Part shown: positions 34,101-41,639 of the stretch, in pieces | How the letters are laid out: each line of letters starts with the position of its first letter | Numbering within the stretch: position 1 is the first letter of the stretch | DNA from: Isoetes taiwanensis | Taxonomy: Eukaryota > Streptophyta > Lycopodiopsida > Isoetales > Isoetaceae | Direction: 5' to 3' | DNA length: 64,000 nucleotides | NCBI GenBank assembly: GCA_021234155.1 | Contig: JAJEKV010000004.1 | Coordinates: 30,859,134 to 30,923,133 of the forward strand | The notes under the pieces: model-generated | The model's input: only the letters and a program-made list of their open reading frames with translations | What the model was told of the DNA's origin: nothing | Database searches by the model: none | Made by a program: the position numbers and the translations under genes

Positions 34101-37100
34101 TTGAATTAACTCATTTAGTTTCAATATTTTCATGACGATTCCACCAGTCATATAAATAGTTCTCATGACTGTAGTCTCCGCCGTCAGGAGATCATGTAAA
34201 CTGAGAACCATGATGGCATATTGCTTGCACAAGGAGAACACCACGCCTCCAGGAAAGCATATTTGTTCATCCTCTACCATGTGTATAACAGGCAGAAATG
34301 GGGTCTCTAGGAATATCATAATATGGCCAGCTTCAACTTCCAATTCGTGACTACTTGCTCTTACCCGGAGATTAGATTCCTCTTTTTTTGGCACTGAGAT
34401 TCACATTCCAATAGTCTTGTTCCACATAAATTAGTATTGAATTGATCTCGTCCATAGAAACTAACTTCACTCCTGGTGTCTCCCACAACTTTATAAGTAC
34501 CCTGTCTATACGAGACATCTGAATTCAACATCTGATTCTTTTGATTGAGCAAATCCCGATCCCCAGTTTGCTGCACACCCACATAGCTGTGTGTACCAAC
34601 CTGGATGTTACTTGACTAGCATTAGTTGGTATCCTGCTTTCATTAGACTTTCTTACCGGACTAAGTAGGCAAGTGTTTGATAGCGATTTTTCCTTCAAGT
34701 GGAAGAAAGCCAACCTCTGCCGAGAATAGTGTCGCGGTGTTTTGGGCTTTGACCCCCAATTCACCCCTAAAGGAAGTGTTTTGGACATTTTCAGCTTTGC
34801 CCACATTTTCTTTGACAAGCCTGGTCCTCATCGCCAGCATCCATAAAAGTAAAACAGGTTGGACTAGTGACTTGTACACCAAGTTTCTTCAAGCTCCACT
34901 TATTTACATGGTTGTTCTTCCTAGGCATCTTAACATTATACAGAGCCCATGAGCCTCCTACAGCTCTTCTTCCATTTGTACCCATCCTAACACCTCAATT
35001 CCCAAATATTGTACATGTGTGTTGTTCTAATTGCCCTCCCCCTTCATTTATCAAGTGTACATCTCGTTTCCCAAATGGCCACCTTGGTTTCTCCTACAGA
35101 AAGGTTCAAGGGCATTCAATTATAACTATAAACCTTATCTTATATCCTCCATTTAGTAGCATATATATCTGCAGACAGTTTGTTTGTGAAGGAGCAGCCT
35201 CAAAGCTAATAAACAGGGCCAACCAAAATCTTATTTATAGGATTTATCTATGATTAGGTATTTTTACCTCTGCTTAACGTTTTTGGCAGTCATGCCCCAA
35301 TTGTATTTTTATGTGATGGTATGTATGCGTTTTAGTTATGTAGCTAATAAAATTATCCGATAGAGCTGCTTGTCCCTACTTCTTTTCCTTTATGACTAAA
35401 GTATTTCTTGTATTCAGAGATCTCAAGAGTTGGACAAAAAATATGGAAAAGTCTTTCTGGATGCAGCTCAGAGTTTGAATGTAATGGAAACCAATCTTGT
35501 ACTTGCCTTTCTTGCAATGCAGTCATTTTCGTTTTTTCTAAATCTCTGGTTCAATGCAAAGTTAGGCTTCTGTCTTCTCATTTCTATAGGTTCCTAAGGG
35601 CCAGAGGCTAACATCAATGCTGCACATGATATCATGGAGGCAAGCATGCAGGACTTTAAACTATCTTGGTTATATTTTCTTCTACTGACTCTCTTCCACA
35701 CAATTCTCTTTAGTCCTTTGTAGGATGCGCTGAAAACGAAATTCCATGTATAGCAGTAAATGGGATTCTGGGGAACTGGTGCTTTATGTAAGGTATGCTT
35801 TTAAATAAAACCCAGTGTTTGTCATGCAAGATCGTTTCAACTATTGGCTATCAATCTTCACTTCTTTTTTCATTTTAAGTTGTGTTTGAAGGTGCAGAGA
35901 TATAGCTTCTGTCTAAACATTGTATAGGCTAGATAGACTAACTGCGTCTTCTATCTATTTGCAATCTGTTTACAACAGGTGTTGCCTCCAGCTATTGTTA
36001 TATCAGCTGCTACTATTGAGTTCTTAACACTCAACTATCATCAAGTGTTACATGAATATACACAATGGTCCTCTACTTCACTGCATGGATTTTCAATTCC
36101 AACACTTAATGCTGCAGATTCAGTGCTGGGGACAAGGCAATTGACCTCCTTTTGGAGTAAACACTGTAACTTTAGATAAGCTTGTGATGTTCTATTTATT
36201 TCATTACTGCCTTATTAATTTTATGGATTATATTTTTTCTCTTTCTTCTTGATTTTCCTGGGCAGCAAATTTGCAGGAGTGACCCAGTGGAGATTATTAG
36301 AGGTGCTTGTGGTCTTGCCCTAGGGTTAGTTTGCCAACAGAAGCAGTAAATGGTCATGCCAAAGAAAAGCTGAGAAGGCAATTTGCTTGTATCCGATGTG
36401 CAGTGACAACACATCTTTTAGCAAGAGAGAGAGCACCTATACTGTCATCGCAGTTGTTGACAACCATGCATGATGTTCGATTAGTGAAAATTCAAGGTAT
36501 AGGTCTAAGGGTTTCAAAGTATTGCCTCCCTAATCTGGATGATGGGAACATGTATGGAACTTTGGGACTAATTATGCGCCAATTGGAAGCTCAGCATCGG
36601 TGCTTACCAAGTTCCTGGAAACCCATGTTGGGCCCAGCTGTAATGAAGATATTTGTATCACTACTTCCAGAACAACTTGGTCCTTTAATCCAAGACAACT
36701 TAACAAAAAACAATACTGCATTATGCTATATTTAGCAATGGGTTCATATTTAATATTACCAACATGTGTAGAGGTGGTAGGAGATGTTAGAATTAGTTGA
36801 AAGAATGGCATTTGAAATCTCTGATCCACCGCTTTAAGGATAATCATTCTTGAAGCAATTGAGCTGTTGGAGAATAGGAATGTTGGGAAGGATCTCTGCA
36901 CCCTTTGTTGGCAGCCTGTGTGGGGTTTAGGGAACATATTATGTGACACTTGAATAGGTGCTCATCCCTCTTGAATCGGATCGTCTTGACATTTTGCTGA
37001 AGTGCTGGACAAGCATTCTCCAATTTGAAAATTCCATTTGCCCTGCTTTGGCCTTTGGTTGGTATGGCCAATTGTCTTGGTGCATGTCGCTGTTTTATAA

Positions 37101-38455
37101 TGCCATTCCACAAGCTTGATAGTTTCACACAGCCAAATATTCAACTAGAAGTAAATAATGTAAGTACTGGTTGTTGTTTATATCTATGCTGATAATATTA
37201 TAGGTGTTTGCTTCTGAAAATGTTTCAGGCCTATGTTTCTAGTCCCATTGTTGCCATTTCAGCTCTGAGGAACTTTTGAAGTCCTTCCTTTCAAGATATT
37301 CTTAGTTTAGTCCTCAAAGTGATGATTCTCATTTTGAAGAACTCGGTGGATGGGCCCCTAGGTTTAGTCTATAAGGCCTGGAATACAGGGTTTTCTGCAC
37401 GTGGTGCAGACTTGCTTACTCAGCATGCCACTATTTCAAGTCTGCTGGGATGACTCATTAAGACTTCTATGCTCCTGGCTCTCTACTGTTGGATTGGACA
37501 TGGTGGGTTCAATTCAGGCATTTTGGCAATAGCTTTTGAAAGCCCTTTTACCATCATGTTGATATGACCTGTTTTGCTGCAGGCTAGGTTACCATCTCGT
37601 TCTGTAGCATCTGTTTTGCGTTAGCAGAAAAGGCTCAAGATTGCCTATGCTTGATTGGGGCAGCCTTCTTCGGCGATCTAATGCATTATCATGATTCAGA
37701 ATCGCGGTGGCGATGTGGTTCTATACAAAATGCTACTTGAGATTAGAAAATGTTGTATTCTTCTTGCCATGGCACATGGAGAAGATTCCTTCTTTGGCTG
37801 GTTTTCTTGAATGATCTTTATGAAATCTCGGTTCAAGACTCTTGAAATCCCTATGAATTTGATGCTGGAGAGACATGGCAAGTGTGGTGAATATCTTCTC
37901 ACGAGAATGAGATTGAAGAAGAGCTTTTCGTTGATATGGTGAGATGCTATCTGGCATGTCTATAGAAGTTGAAACGAGCGGAAAAAATCATCAGGATATC
38001 GTTGTGGAAGGGTTTGATAAAACTTTACCTATTCTACATTCTGGAAGTCATGATGCAGGAAAACAGTCATATAGTAGTATGCAGTCTTGCATGGAAAAAG
38101 CTAATTCATTTTGTTGCCATCAATTTCCTTTGGCCTGAGTAGGTGGCATAAGGGATGTTTTTCTTGAAAAGTGCAGAAGAGTGGCATAGTGCAATTTCTT
38201 GCCTTTACATGAGCACAAAAGAATATTTACTTCAGGTGTTTCAGGTAATAGAATTATTTGCATGGCTACTCTGTCGAGGTATTTCTAATTTGTGATATGT
38301 TGAACAGATATATCAGAACTTTCAAGCCAAAAGAAGTCTATCAAGAGGTTATTTTAGCAAAGTCGATTGGTTGCCATTGGGTCCTCCCTACAGCAGAGCT
38401 AAAAGCCCGTTTGTTTTTGGTTTTGGAAATAAAAAGCAGAAAGGTATTATTATGA
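10123..38455 (+). CDS. RST1: RST1 (RESURRECTION1)-like protein, giant spliced gene
   Basis: RST1 is a large HEAT/ARM-like protein with a DUF3730 (focadhesin-type) region; in Arabidopsis it acts in cuticular wax formation and with RIPR links the cytosolic exosome to the Ski complex. The start at ATG 10123 gives the family N-terminus (YEALYERLRVPHPLIQR, then VVDQSVNELCGLV). Exons read by splice sites and phase: 10123-10539, 10965-11246, 11344-11415, 12044-12311, 12682-12938, an unresolved one near 14119-14242, 14684-14840, 16301-16488, 16729-16814, 16916-16988, 17536-17667, 20104-20185, 20261-20333, 20411-20582, 33319-33437, 33552-33639. Later blocks are recognisable but not exactly placed: 35418-35560, about 35979-36165, 36266-36350 (IIRGACGLALGLVCQ), 36310-36735, 36961-37113, 37690-37810, 38100-38455. 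The 12.7-kb intron before 33319 holds the nested transposons. Exons up to 33639 are open; the 3' part shows stops near 36347 and 37113, so either splicing is misread or the end is decaying. The stop codon is tentative. Confidence 0.72.
13330..13620 (-). mobile_element. LINE 3'-end fragment, intronic
   Basis: On the minus strand this holds the family end module: a CTTGCAAGTTCAAC-type lead, GGTCTCATAGGCCCTATGAGG (CTCATAG/CTATGAG can pair) and TAGACGTTAATGAAG. The same module recurs at about 15450, 15830, 19340, 20870 and 32510. The body is short or too decayed to read. It lies in an RST1 intron, antisense to the gene. Confidence 0.6.
15286..15531 (-). mobile_element. LINE ORF2 C-terminal fragment, intronic
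   Basis: The minus-strand frame (80 residues) contains GRRRCNREQGTCKVCKSG followed by EDEKHFIMSCPAYQ, the C-x2-C...H-x4-C knuckle seen at the C-terminus of many LINE ORF2 proteins. The frame also translates through a CATAGACCCTATGGGTCTTCC hairpin. It is a short decayed copy in an RST1 intron. Confidence 0.6.
15786..15860 (-). mobile_element. LINE 3'-end module with TTTC-type tail
   Basis: Read on the minus strand: TATTTGGTCTCATAGACTCC, then TAGACATTAATAAACTCTTTCTTTCC. This is the same terminal module as at 19326-19391, ending in a short TTTC-type tail. There is no coding part beside it. Confidence 0.6.
18664..19391 (+). mobile_element. LINE 3' fragment: ORF2 C-terminus, 3' UTR, (TTTC)n tail
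   Basis: 5'-truncated non-LTR retrotransposon in the RST1 intron between 17667 and 20104, sense to the gene. It carries the end of ORF2 (to the TGA at 19225-19227), about 100 bp of 3' UTR, the hairpin AGACCC-TTC-GGGTCT (about 19339-19353), TAGACGTTAATAAATC, and a CTTTC/TTTC tail at 19374-19391. A microsatellite tail rather than poly(A) distinguishes it from the LINEs at 3019 and 50157. Confidence 0.75.
18742..19227 (+). pseudogene. LINE ORF2 C-terminal domain with basic tail and PIP-box
   Basis: This open 161-residue piece has no start of its own; its frame runs in from the left (EVGRAKKISREDRKCPMC). It begins in the zinc knuckle CPMCDLN...SEEHFIFTCPTYY. It continues through a helical segment (RDPTSLRQLVEYYDQKC) into a lysine/arginine-rich tail (KKIKR, KHKKSFQKRP, RPRRG) that looks like a nuclear localisation region. 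Residues 74-81 read QTEITDFF, an exact Q-x-x-[ILMV]-x-x-F-F PCNA-interacting (PIP) motif. A second I-x-x-Y-F occurs near the end (RGIMKYFA). Two further copies in this intron (20960-21460 and 21480-21835) align with it over the tail. Binding to PCNA is inference from the motif. Confidence 0.7.
20717..20910 (-). mobile_element. LINE 3'-end fragment, intronic
   Basis: On the minus strand: TTGCAGATTGTAATATTTGG, then GGTCTCATAAACCCTACGGG and a decayed TTGATAAAT end. It is the same terminal module as at 13330-13620 and 32446-32560, antisense to RST1. Confidence 0.55.
20961..21025 (+). repeat. Tandem direct repeat, unit about 32 bp
   Basis: AAAACTGTATTGCAATATAG and AAAACTGTATTGCAAGATAG start two adjacent near-identical units, each continuing with AACT.AAATAAA. 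It is a local duplication. Confidence 0.8.
21030..21460 (+). mobile_element. LINE ORF2 C-terminal fragment, copy A
   Basis: The frame 21065-21364 aligns with the 18742-19227 protein: LPLRDPTTLQQLMKYYDQKC, then GSPEKRKSHDYEG, then (after a frame change) SKRIKQ. At the PIP position it reads REALFALL, so the Q and both F are lost. It is decayed, sense to RST1, in the long intron. Confidence 0.65.
21480..21845 (+). mobile_element. LINE fragment, copy B, left part (split by a Copia)
   Basis: Aligns with the same LINE C-terminal tail: FVHELAEKK, KKYFDVKGVKLAISKRIKQ, SFQKRG and KADISAYFGDGK, then TGA near 21790. The 3' UTR is cut at 21845 by the outer Copia. It appears to resume at 32446 with the family's terminal module, so this is the oldest layer of the nested stack. 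Confidence 0.65.
21841..21845 (+). repeat. TSD of outer Copia (ACATG), left
   Basis: The identical ACATG follows the 3' LTR at 32441-32445. Confidence 0.9.
21846..22014 (+). repeat. 5' LTR of outer Copia (169 bp)
   Basis: Runs from TATTAGAGG to GGTTCA. It matches the 3' LTR at 32255-32440 except for scattered substitutions and about 17 bp (TTTCAGTTAGTGAAGCC) present only in the 3' copy. It contains a CACGTG G-box at 21861-21866. The first base pair is TA where Copia LTRs normally begin TG; both copies share this. Confidence 0.9.
22015..22025 (+). promoter_or_regulatory. Primer-binding site of outer Copia
   Basis: TGGTATCAGAG directly follows the 5' LTR and is complementary to the 3' end of initiator-methionine tRNA, the usual Copia primer. 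Confidence 0.85.
22406..22782 (+). pseudogene. Outer Copia gag, N-terminal part
   Basis: ATG at 22406 opens MAVSHDPWKYFQHPVLDDHN, a Copia gag (UBN2/retrotran_gag-like) start, and the frame stays open until the nested Copia interrupts it. The protein continues after that element from about 27867 (EEYISAGGEMKEVRLILYALKGL). It is homologous to the gag of the nested element (shared DPWK and NY..W..F). Confidence 0.8.
22778..22782 (+). repeat. TSD of young Copia (AAAAC), left
   Basis: The same AAAAC is found at 27862-27866, directly after the 3' LTR. Confidence 0.9.
22783..22961 (+). repeat. 5' LTR of young Copia (179 bp)
   Basis: Identical by eye to 27683-27861. It holds a perfect 23-bp palindrome at 22818-22840 made of TGACGTGGCA and its reverse complement around GAT/ATC-like centre bases. 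It also has an inverted repeat ATGACTA-CTTA-TAGTCAT at 22847-22864. TGACGTGG is an ACGT-core bZIP-type site, so it is a likely promoter/enhancer; this is inferred. Confidence 0.95.
22962..22973 (+). promoter_or_regulatory. Primer-binding site of young Copia
   Basis: TGGTATCAGAGC lies immediately after the LTR and is complementary to initiator-Met tRNA. Confidence 0.9.
23212..23386 (+). pseudogene. Young Copia gag N-terminus, disrupted
   Basis: An ATG at 23212 opens a Copia gag start (GGPDPWK). The homologous sequence then continues in another frame after a run of four A at 23233-23236. It meets an in-frame TGA at 23360-23362 before joining the long polyprotein frame. In an element with identical LTRs these two breaks may be sequence errors, or were inherited from a defective parent mobilised in trans. 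Confidence 0.75.
23387..27631 (+). CDS. Copia polyprotein (gag C-part, PR, IN, RT, RNase H), 1414 residues open
   Basis: Domains in order: rest of gag; zinc knuckle C-x2-C-x4-H-x4-C (residues 175-188, CFACGKKGHFRNRC); aspartic protease (LDSGAS, Asp about 316); GAG-pre-integrase (HARFAHMGG...CEACHLAKQ, about 453-500); integrase catalytic core with DD-x35-E pattern (VVDDFSRFTW, RTDNGTEYVNGEF, SQNGVAERKH); Copia RT (QMDFKSAFLNGDL, and YVDDVIITG near residue 1093); RNase H (YTDADHAG, STTEAE, DNSGAI, ADGMTKPL). No internal stop or frame change. The listed start is a TTG near the open edge; the true start would be the gag ATG at 23212 if the two upstream breaks were absent. The product would make virus-like particles and integrate new copies. 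It is sense to RST1 within its intron. Confidence 0.93.
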   Translation: MDHLKSLVDSEIRLQLKECKTFMEAWKYLKSSCVVTGLAKQSLIKQEMEQLKLATCDNVQAYLSKLKSLKQQLIGAGGRIDEQDLIILIFRGVGDRFQNIIGSIKTCSQKGVQFTFTEVQNLLVQEELEDTNKVQQAQLQLAQVNLAVADATKLKQTERYKHPDKPVKDRSNIICFACGKKGHFRNRCPQFKQWLESTRTGTSTSTSTSTPTPTHHAFSGSAVLSPLFSHEYLGMAITGNLEDLSLPYDTQIIPDIEHVFEKTFEVSIHLDLTVTTAAHDDEQFLSYAPELPLILGTSNLNVATHSGMPSPFLMLDSGASKHLIGDESLLLNPQIDQSVQVTVGNGNSCQSYSKGELHLKSNDGVIIEVPDVTYLPTFLTNLLSVSQFDLQGMTIIFGNKRVYITMKSPFELLSPAQLGILLTGHLNKAGLYTMDAQPLSYATSFIVTDMTAESLWHARFAHMGGQAIGELTRLAMVEGLPNLASKYIECEACHLAKQPQAPYPDHAQEWAEKPLEIVHSNLCYMPVISYGGAAYFFIVVDDFSRFTWVFLLKTKNQVFSYFKDFVIFIQQHMGSKIKELRTDNGTEYVNGEFDAFCQANGIHRQLIVPFAHSQNGVAERKHRSLQNLVRSMLTYKHLNLKFWGEALHAAVYIANRAPTKALPNMTPFEAFYGKKPRVDHLRIFGCLAYAAIPMEKLKKAGKLSDRAIKCIFVGYSLNNKGWRFFDPKNKQVFVSRSVQFVEDAEYKEDKADISSFQLELLHHLFEYANSRPLTPVTPANVVDVSSLSAAHEQNSASDSQPLAVDTPLAVDTADDSTHLLIPEDDHHGIPFVGQGVSSPLYESDFSSNSLDADYSLASIHAIPDPMASPRRSRRLAGLPPENVTCNFALMAKYQEHQDPQTFKQAAKHKEWITAMESEISMLLKQQTWDLVSSPSHHNVIGSKWVFRTKFNSDGSVAKHKARLVAKGYNQKFGYDYTDVFAPVARMDTIRAVLAFAAAKGWPIWQMDFKSAFLNGDLKETIYMEQPAGFVKQGQEHLVCKLKQSLYGLKQAPRCWNHKINAFLLAAGFQRSHKDPSLYYKYHDGRTCILTLYVDDVIITGDATELILKLKADLGNSFELTDLGLLHFCLGIEVWQHSTYLHLTQTKYIKDLLLRFHMEDTKDASSPYEQGNKLTLNSQEPSCDVTLFNVTLFRQLVGSLIYLNITRPDITFAVSQVSRFMQSPKQNHWRAAKRILAYLKATMTEGLVYRKQDNMDLLFYTDADHAGTDFDYRRSHTGYISMLGASPITWGSKKHTSVSLSTTEAEIKALVTGTQEMMWLLQLFQELKVPISKAKLLVDNSGAIDLLKDEQYHHPTKHHDTELCFVREQMQQSTLDVEYCITSSQLADGMTKPLTGSGLKQMKFLLGMQKLQVNP
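27672..27682 (+). promoter_or_regulatory. Polypurine tract of young Copia
   Basis: TTCAGAAGGGG sits directly before the 3' LTR, where plus-strand DNA synthesis is primed. Confidence 0.8.
27683..27861 (+). repeat. 3' LTR of young Copia (179 bp)
   Basis: Identical by eye to the 5' LTR. It is followed by the target duplication AAAAC. Confidence 0.95.
31295..31382 (+). repeat. 44-bp tandem duplication within RNase H of outer Copia
   Basis: Units 31295-31338 and 31339-31382 are the same but for one base (GTATTTGTAC against GTATTAGTAC). The unit covers the codons for the conserved WGSKTQ...STT stretch and shifts the frame (44 is not a multiple of 3). Confidence 0.9.
31613..32079. other. GC-richer insert of unknown origin in outer Copia
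   Basis: About 467 bp interrupting the RNase H end (KDQLA / ADGFTKPL), flanked by 14-bp direct repeats TTGGCTAGTTGGCT at 31599-31612 and 32080-32093. It is visibly GC-richer than its host. It contains a possible hairpin near 31704-31740 (GAGGAAC...GTTCCTC with inner CCGGC/GCCGG). Frames of 64-130 residues run through it on both strands but match no family I recognise. The flanks could be a target duplication, a duplication made during repair, or chance from the GTTGGCT/GGCTAG repetition already in the Copia sequence. Confidence 0.6.
32255..32440 (+). repeat. 3' LTR of outer Copia (186 bp)
   Basis: Partner of 21846-22014. It keeps TGACGTGGCA (32310-32319, mutated to TGACATGTCA in the 5' copy), a CACGTG at 32270-32275 and a TTTATAAGC TATA-like element at about 32322. 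It is followed by ACATG. Confidence 0.9.
32446..32560 (+). mobile_element. LINE copy B, 3' remainder
   Basis: Resumes directly after the outer Copia with CTTGCAGATTCAAACTGCTG, TATGGGTCTTC and GATGTTAATAAATC, the terminal module of the intronic LINE family. It ends in a C/T-rich run (CCCCCCTTCCCCCC) where other copies have TTTC units. It is best read as the end of the LINE whose coding tail is at 21480-21845. Confidence 0.6.
32561..33318. other. RST1 intron remainder, nothing further recognised
   Basis: Sequence between the nested stack and the next RST1 exon. There are no long frames, and no repeats by eye. Confidence 0.5.
34047..34985 (-). mobile_element. Old LINE fragment (end of RT region), minus strand
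   Basis: Overlapping minus-strand frames read YKSLVQPVLL...ENVQNTSFRGELGVKA...EVGFLPLEGK, the stretch that follows the RT catalytic core in many LINE ORF2 proteins (a LYK.LV.PVLLYG...ELG..PLE pattern). It is broken into several frames. It may be the same family as the other intronic LINE pieces, upstream of their C-terminal knuckle. It lies in the RST1 intron between exons 33552-33639 and 35418-35560, antisense. Confidence 0.6.
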
Positions 38456-39433
38456 GATGAGATTTGCTATCCTATGCTACTCTTTCCAATCATCATTCAT
38501 ATGCCCATCTCATGTTACAGATGTCTGGAGTTTGCTGATAGAGTTAGGTTGCAGTTAGGTAAAGCTGAGTGATGAGAAAGCGCCCGATGGTTTTCTGATA
38601 TGTGGATATGGCTTCTGTGGGCGAAATTAACGGTAAACAAAAGAGACTTGTGTTTAATTATGATATCTCATCATAAACATTGATCTCATTACCAGGCAAT
38701 CAACTCCTTGCACTCCTTGCATCTATGTATGTGGAGCACTTGCAGCGCCATTTGTTCCATTGATCACATGATCATTCAGACAGCATTGCCTTCAGGACTT
38801 TCCGCATGCCTTTCAGCGCTCTGATAAGATGTGCATATCATAATGCTAAAATAAACTGCATATTCTGATCGATTCAGCTCCTTAAAAGTAAATGTAGAAA
38901 GTGAAGGGATCACTGACATGAACCACCTTCACATCCTTATTTATTTATTTTGGAAAAGAACGTATGTTAATCCTAAATATCTAAATTGCCCCTCGATGAA
39001 GGTTGAAAATGACAAAACAGCACATTTATCAAACTTAAATCAAGAAACACACAGTAGAGGTTATCATGTTGGATGAAATTATACGATATATAGCCATTGC
39101 CCAACAGGGATATTGCCTGATGGTCATCTATTTATTATGATGTGAAGTAGAAATGACGAAGCACTAATTTAATTTCAAACAATTAACCAATTTTACTACG
39201 AATACTCTAACAGAAAGAAGCAAGATTATGCTTGGAAACTTTTTTGATGGTGCAGGTTGTTTAGGCATTTCATAAGTAAGAAGAAACCTTGGTTTTAAAA
39301 GTTCTACCTACAAATTCTGAAACATACTATTTTGTTATGTGATGCCATACTCAATGAATCCTCGAGACTAGTTGGGATGTTAAAAATACTCTTTTCTTTT
39401 TCTCTGAAGTAAATATTCGGAATAAGGCAGAAA
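38456..39433. other. Intergenic between RST1 and third Copia
   Basis: AT-rich; presumably includes the RST1 3' UTR. AATAAA-like strings occur but no poly(A) site can be chosen by eye. No gene seen. Confidence 0.5.
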
Positions 39434-39438
39434 AAGAA

Positions 39439-39728
39439 TGGCAGAAATAATTCTTAATGGTTAAGCACACGCATATGTGACATGGCAACCTATGTATTTA
39501 CATGGGACCATGGTCTATCGTTTGTATATATTTATGTTCGTGCCTTATGCCCCTAGGTTGGGGAGTGTCAGCGTGCTGCTAATACCGCGTCACATATGTG
39601 ACCATCTTAAACCAACGAGGAAAAGCAACAATCCAATCCATCATATTCCTTTTAAAGGTTTCACTCCGTCTCTTTTCTCTCTTGTTTTTCTTGCTGTTTG
39701 ATTCTAGCTGAATCACAAGTTTTTGTCG
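39439..39728 (+). repeat. 5' LTR of third Copia
   Basis: Begins TGGCAGAAATAATTCTTAAT and ends near GTTTTTGTC. The TSD AAGAA precedes it. It matches 44274-44549 with many substitutions and indels. Confidence 0.85.
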
Positions 39729-41639
39729 TAGTATGGCAGGCCGGGGTGGCTAGAACCAGCAGTGAGGGTAGCCAGTGAATTGAAGTTAGCAGCAACTGCG
39801 AAATTGGGCGTCTTCAGCGAGAATTGCAAAAGCAAAATCGGCCAATTTTGTCCGTCATCAATAAATTGTGTACTTTTTGTTCAAATTAAATTTGGATTTG
39901 CACAAAGGTGCGTTTTTGCGTTTTATTGCGTTTTTGTTCGGGAAAGGTTTGAACAATTGGTAATTTTGGCTCTAGGAGCAATTCGTGAGAATTTGTGAGT
40001 TGAGCAATGTTGATGCAGGTTTTGTGACATACCTACATGCAGGTAAATCCCTTAGTTTTGTCTTCTTTGTGTGCATCTAAAGCTTCGGTAATCTCTCTCT
40101 TAGTGCTCTTTGATAAGTTTTATGCAACCGGGGATGGATTCCACCAAATTCAACAATCCAAATGCTATCACGAGAAAGGAATAATTATTTCGAGTGGATT
40201 GATGTGTTTGAAGGTTATCTCCTCATGCATTGTTTGGATGGACTTGTTGATGGCTCTCTTGACATAGATCTGATTTCGTCAAAAATAGAAAAGGCTTAGA
40301 CTCTTGAAAGTTCTTGTATCTGGAAGTTGATTGCCATATGGGGGTTGTAAATTATTGTGCGAAACATAGATCAGGTAGAAAAGATTAATATACGCATTTC
40401 GAGATCACGATTCTAGAGCCTTTTTCTTGAGAGGCAGTTACACTCTTTCGCTTGGACAATTGTAAAGATATAGCGATTATTTCCAAGGCCAAAGAAGTTA
40501 AAAGCAAGTGGATGATATGAAGCGGCAAGTACGGATGGTGAGGGTAATTTCCGCGTTGCCGTGGTCTTTCTATAGATTATCAGCCTTTTATTCTTGATAG
40601 GTGCAAGAACAGCCCAATTAAAATTTGAAAGACTTGCCTAATCTTCTCCATGGTGAATTGGGTTGAAAAGGCGGTCGGTCGAATGCTTTCTTTTCCAAAC
40701 CTGTCCAAAACCTGTGGTGGTTCTCTCCGAAATAAATCCTCTGAGTCTTGGTAGTAATTCTAATGGGGAGGCGGAAGCAAGAAGGTTCAGCGGATATCCA
40801 TGCGGGGAATATTGCTTACGAAAGGGCATTGGATTAGTGATTGCCCAAGCGTTTAAAGAAAGAAGCCAAAGCTGCTGCGGCAAATAAAGATCGGCCAGCT
40901 CATGCTAAAATCAGCCGCACATGATGTGGGAGGCGATCCTAATTTACGTATTTGCTGGATTTGAACGAGAAAGTCTTGATGTGAATGCTTATTCAAAGCT
41001 TACGAGATGTCTTTGGACAGATCACAGTAGTGATCAAGTGGTACCTTGATTAAGTGCCACTTGGCACATGACGGGGAAAAAGAAATTATTTTTTTCTAAA
41101 CTACAACAAGTGGATGGTGAAATTGAGTTAAATTTCTTTGTCAATTTTATTTCTATCAGATTCGAGGAAGAGGCTGACGTCACATTTTCTACTTTCGGGG
41201 AAGCGGCATAAAATTATGTTAAAGATGTTATTTACATTCACGGACTTGAAAAGAAAATTTGTTGTCCGTTTCCAAAAGATTGACTCTTGGCGGCTTGTAT
41301 GCTATATTTGGACAAAAGGAGGATTATACTTACTCCCTACTGGCGCCCTACTATTCGACCTAAATTATTGTTATGTGACATTCTCCAAAATAGTTTTGTA
41401 CAAATTTTCGCTTGTTGTAGAAGCGGCGAAAAGGTTTGCTTCTTTACTCTTTACTATTAACATGTCTTGGATGAGCTATAGCATGCTTTCGGTATGGTCA
41501 TTTGAGTTGTCAATCTCTTTGTATGATGCATGGAAAAGGAGATGGTTGTTGGGCTGCCTGTTTGTACATACTCTCATATTTTGCAATCGTGCTTTAATCT
41601 TGGAAAGCAAGTAGCTGCATCTTTCCCCAAGGAGAGCCC

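Noticed and set aside
37696-37957. Minus-strand frames near the RST1 3' end
   Set aside because: They look protein-like, but the + strand frame here (GDVVLYKMLLEIRKCC) better fits continuation of RST1; left unresolved rather than called a gene.
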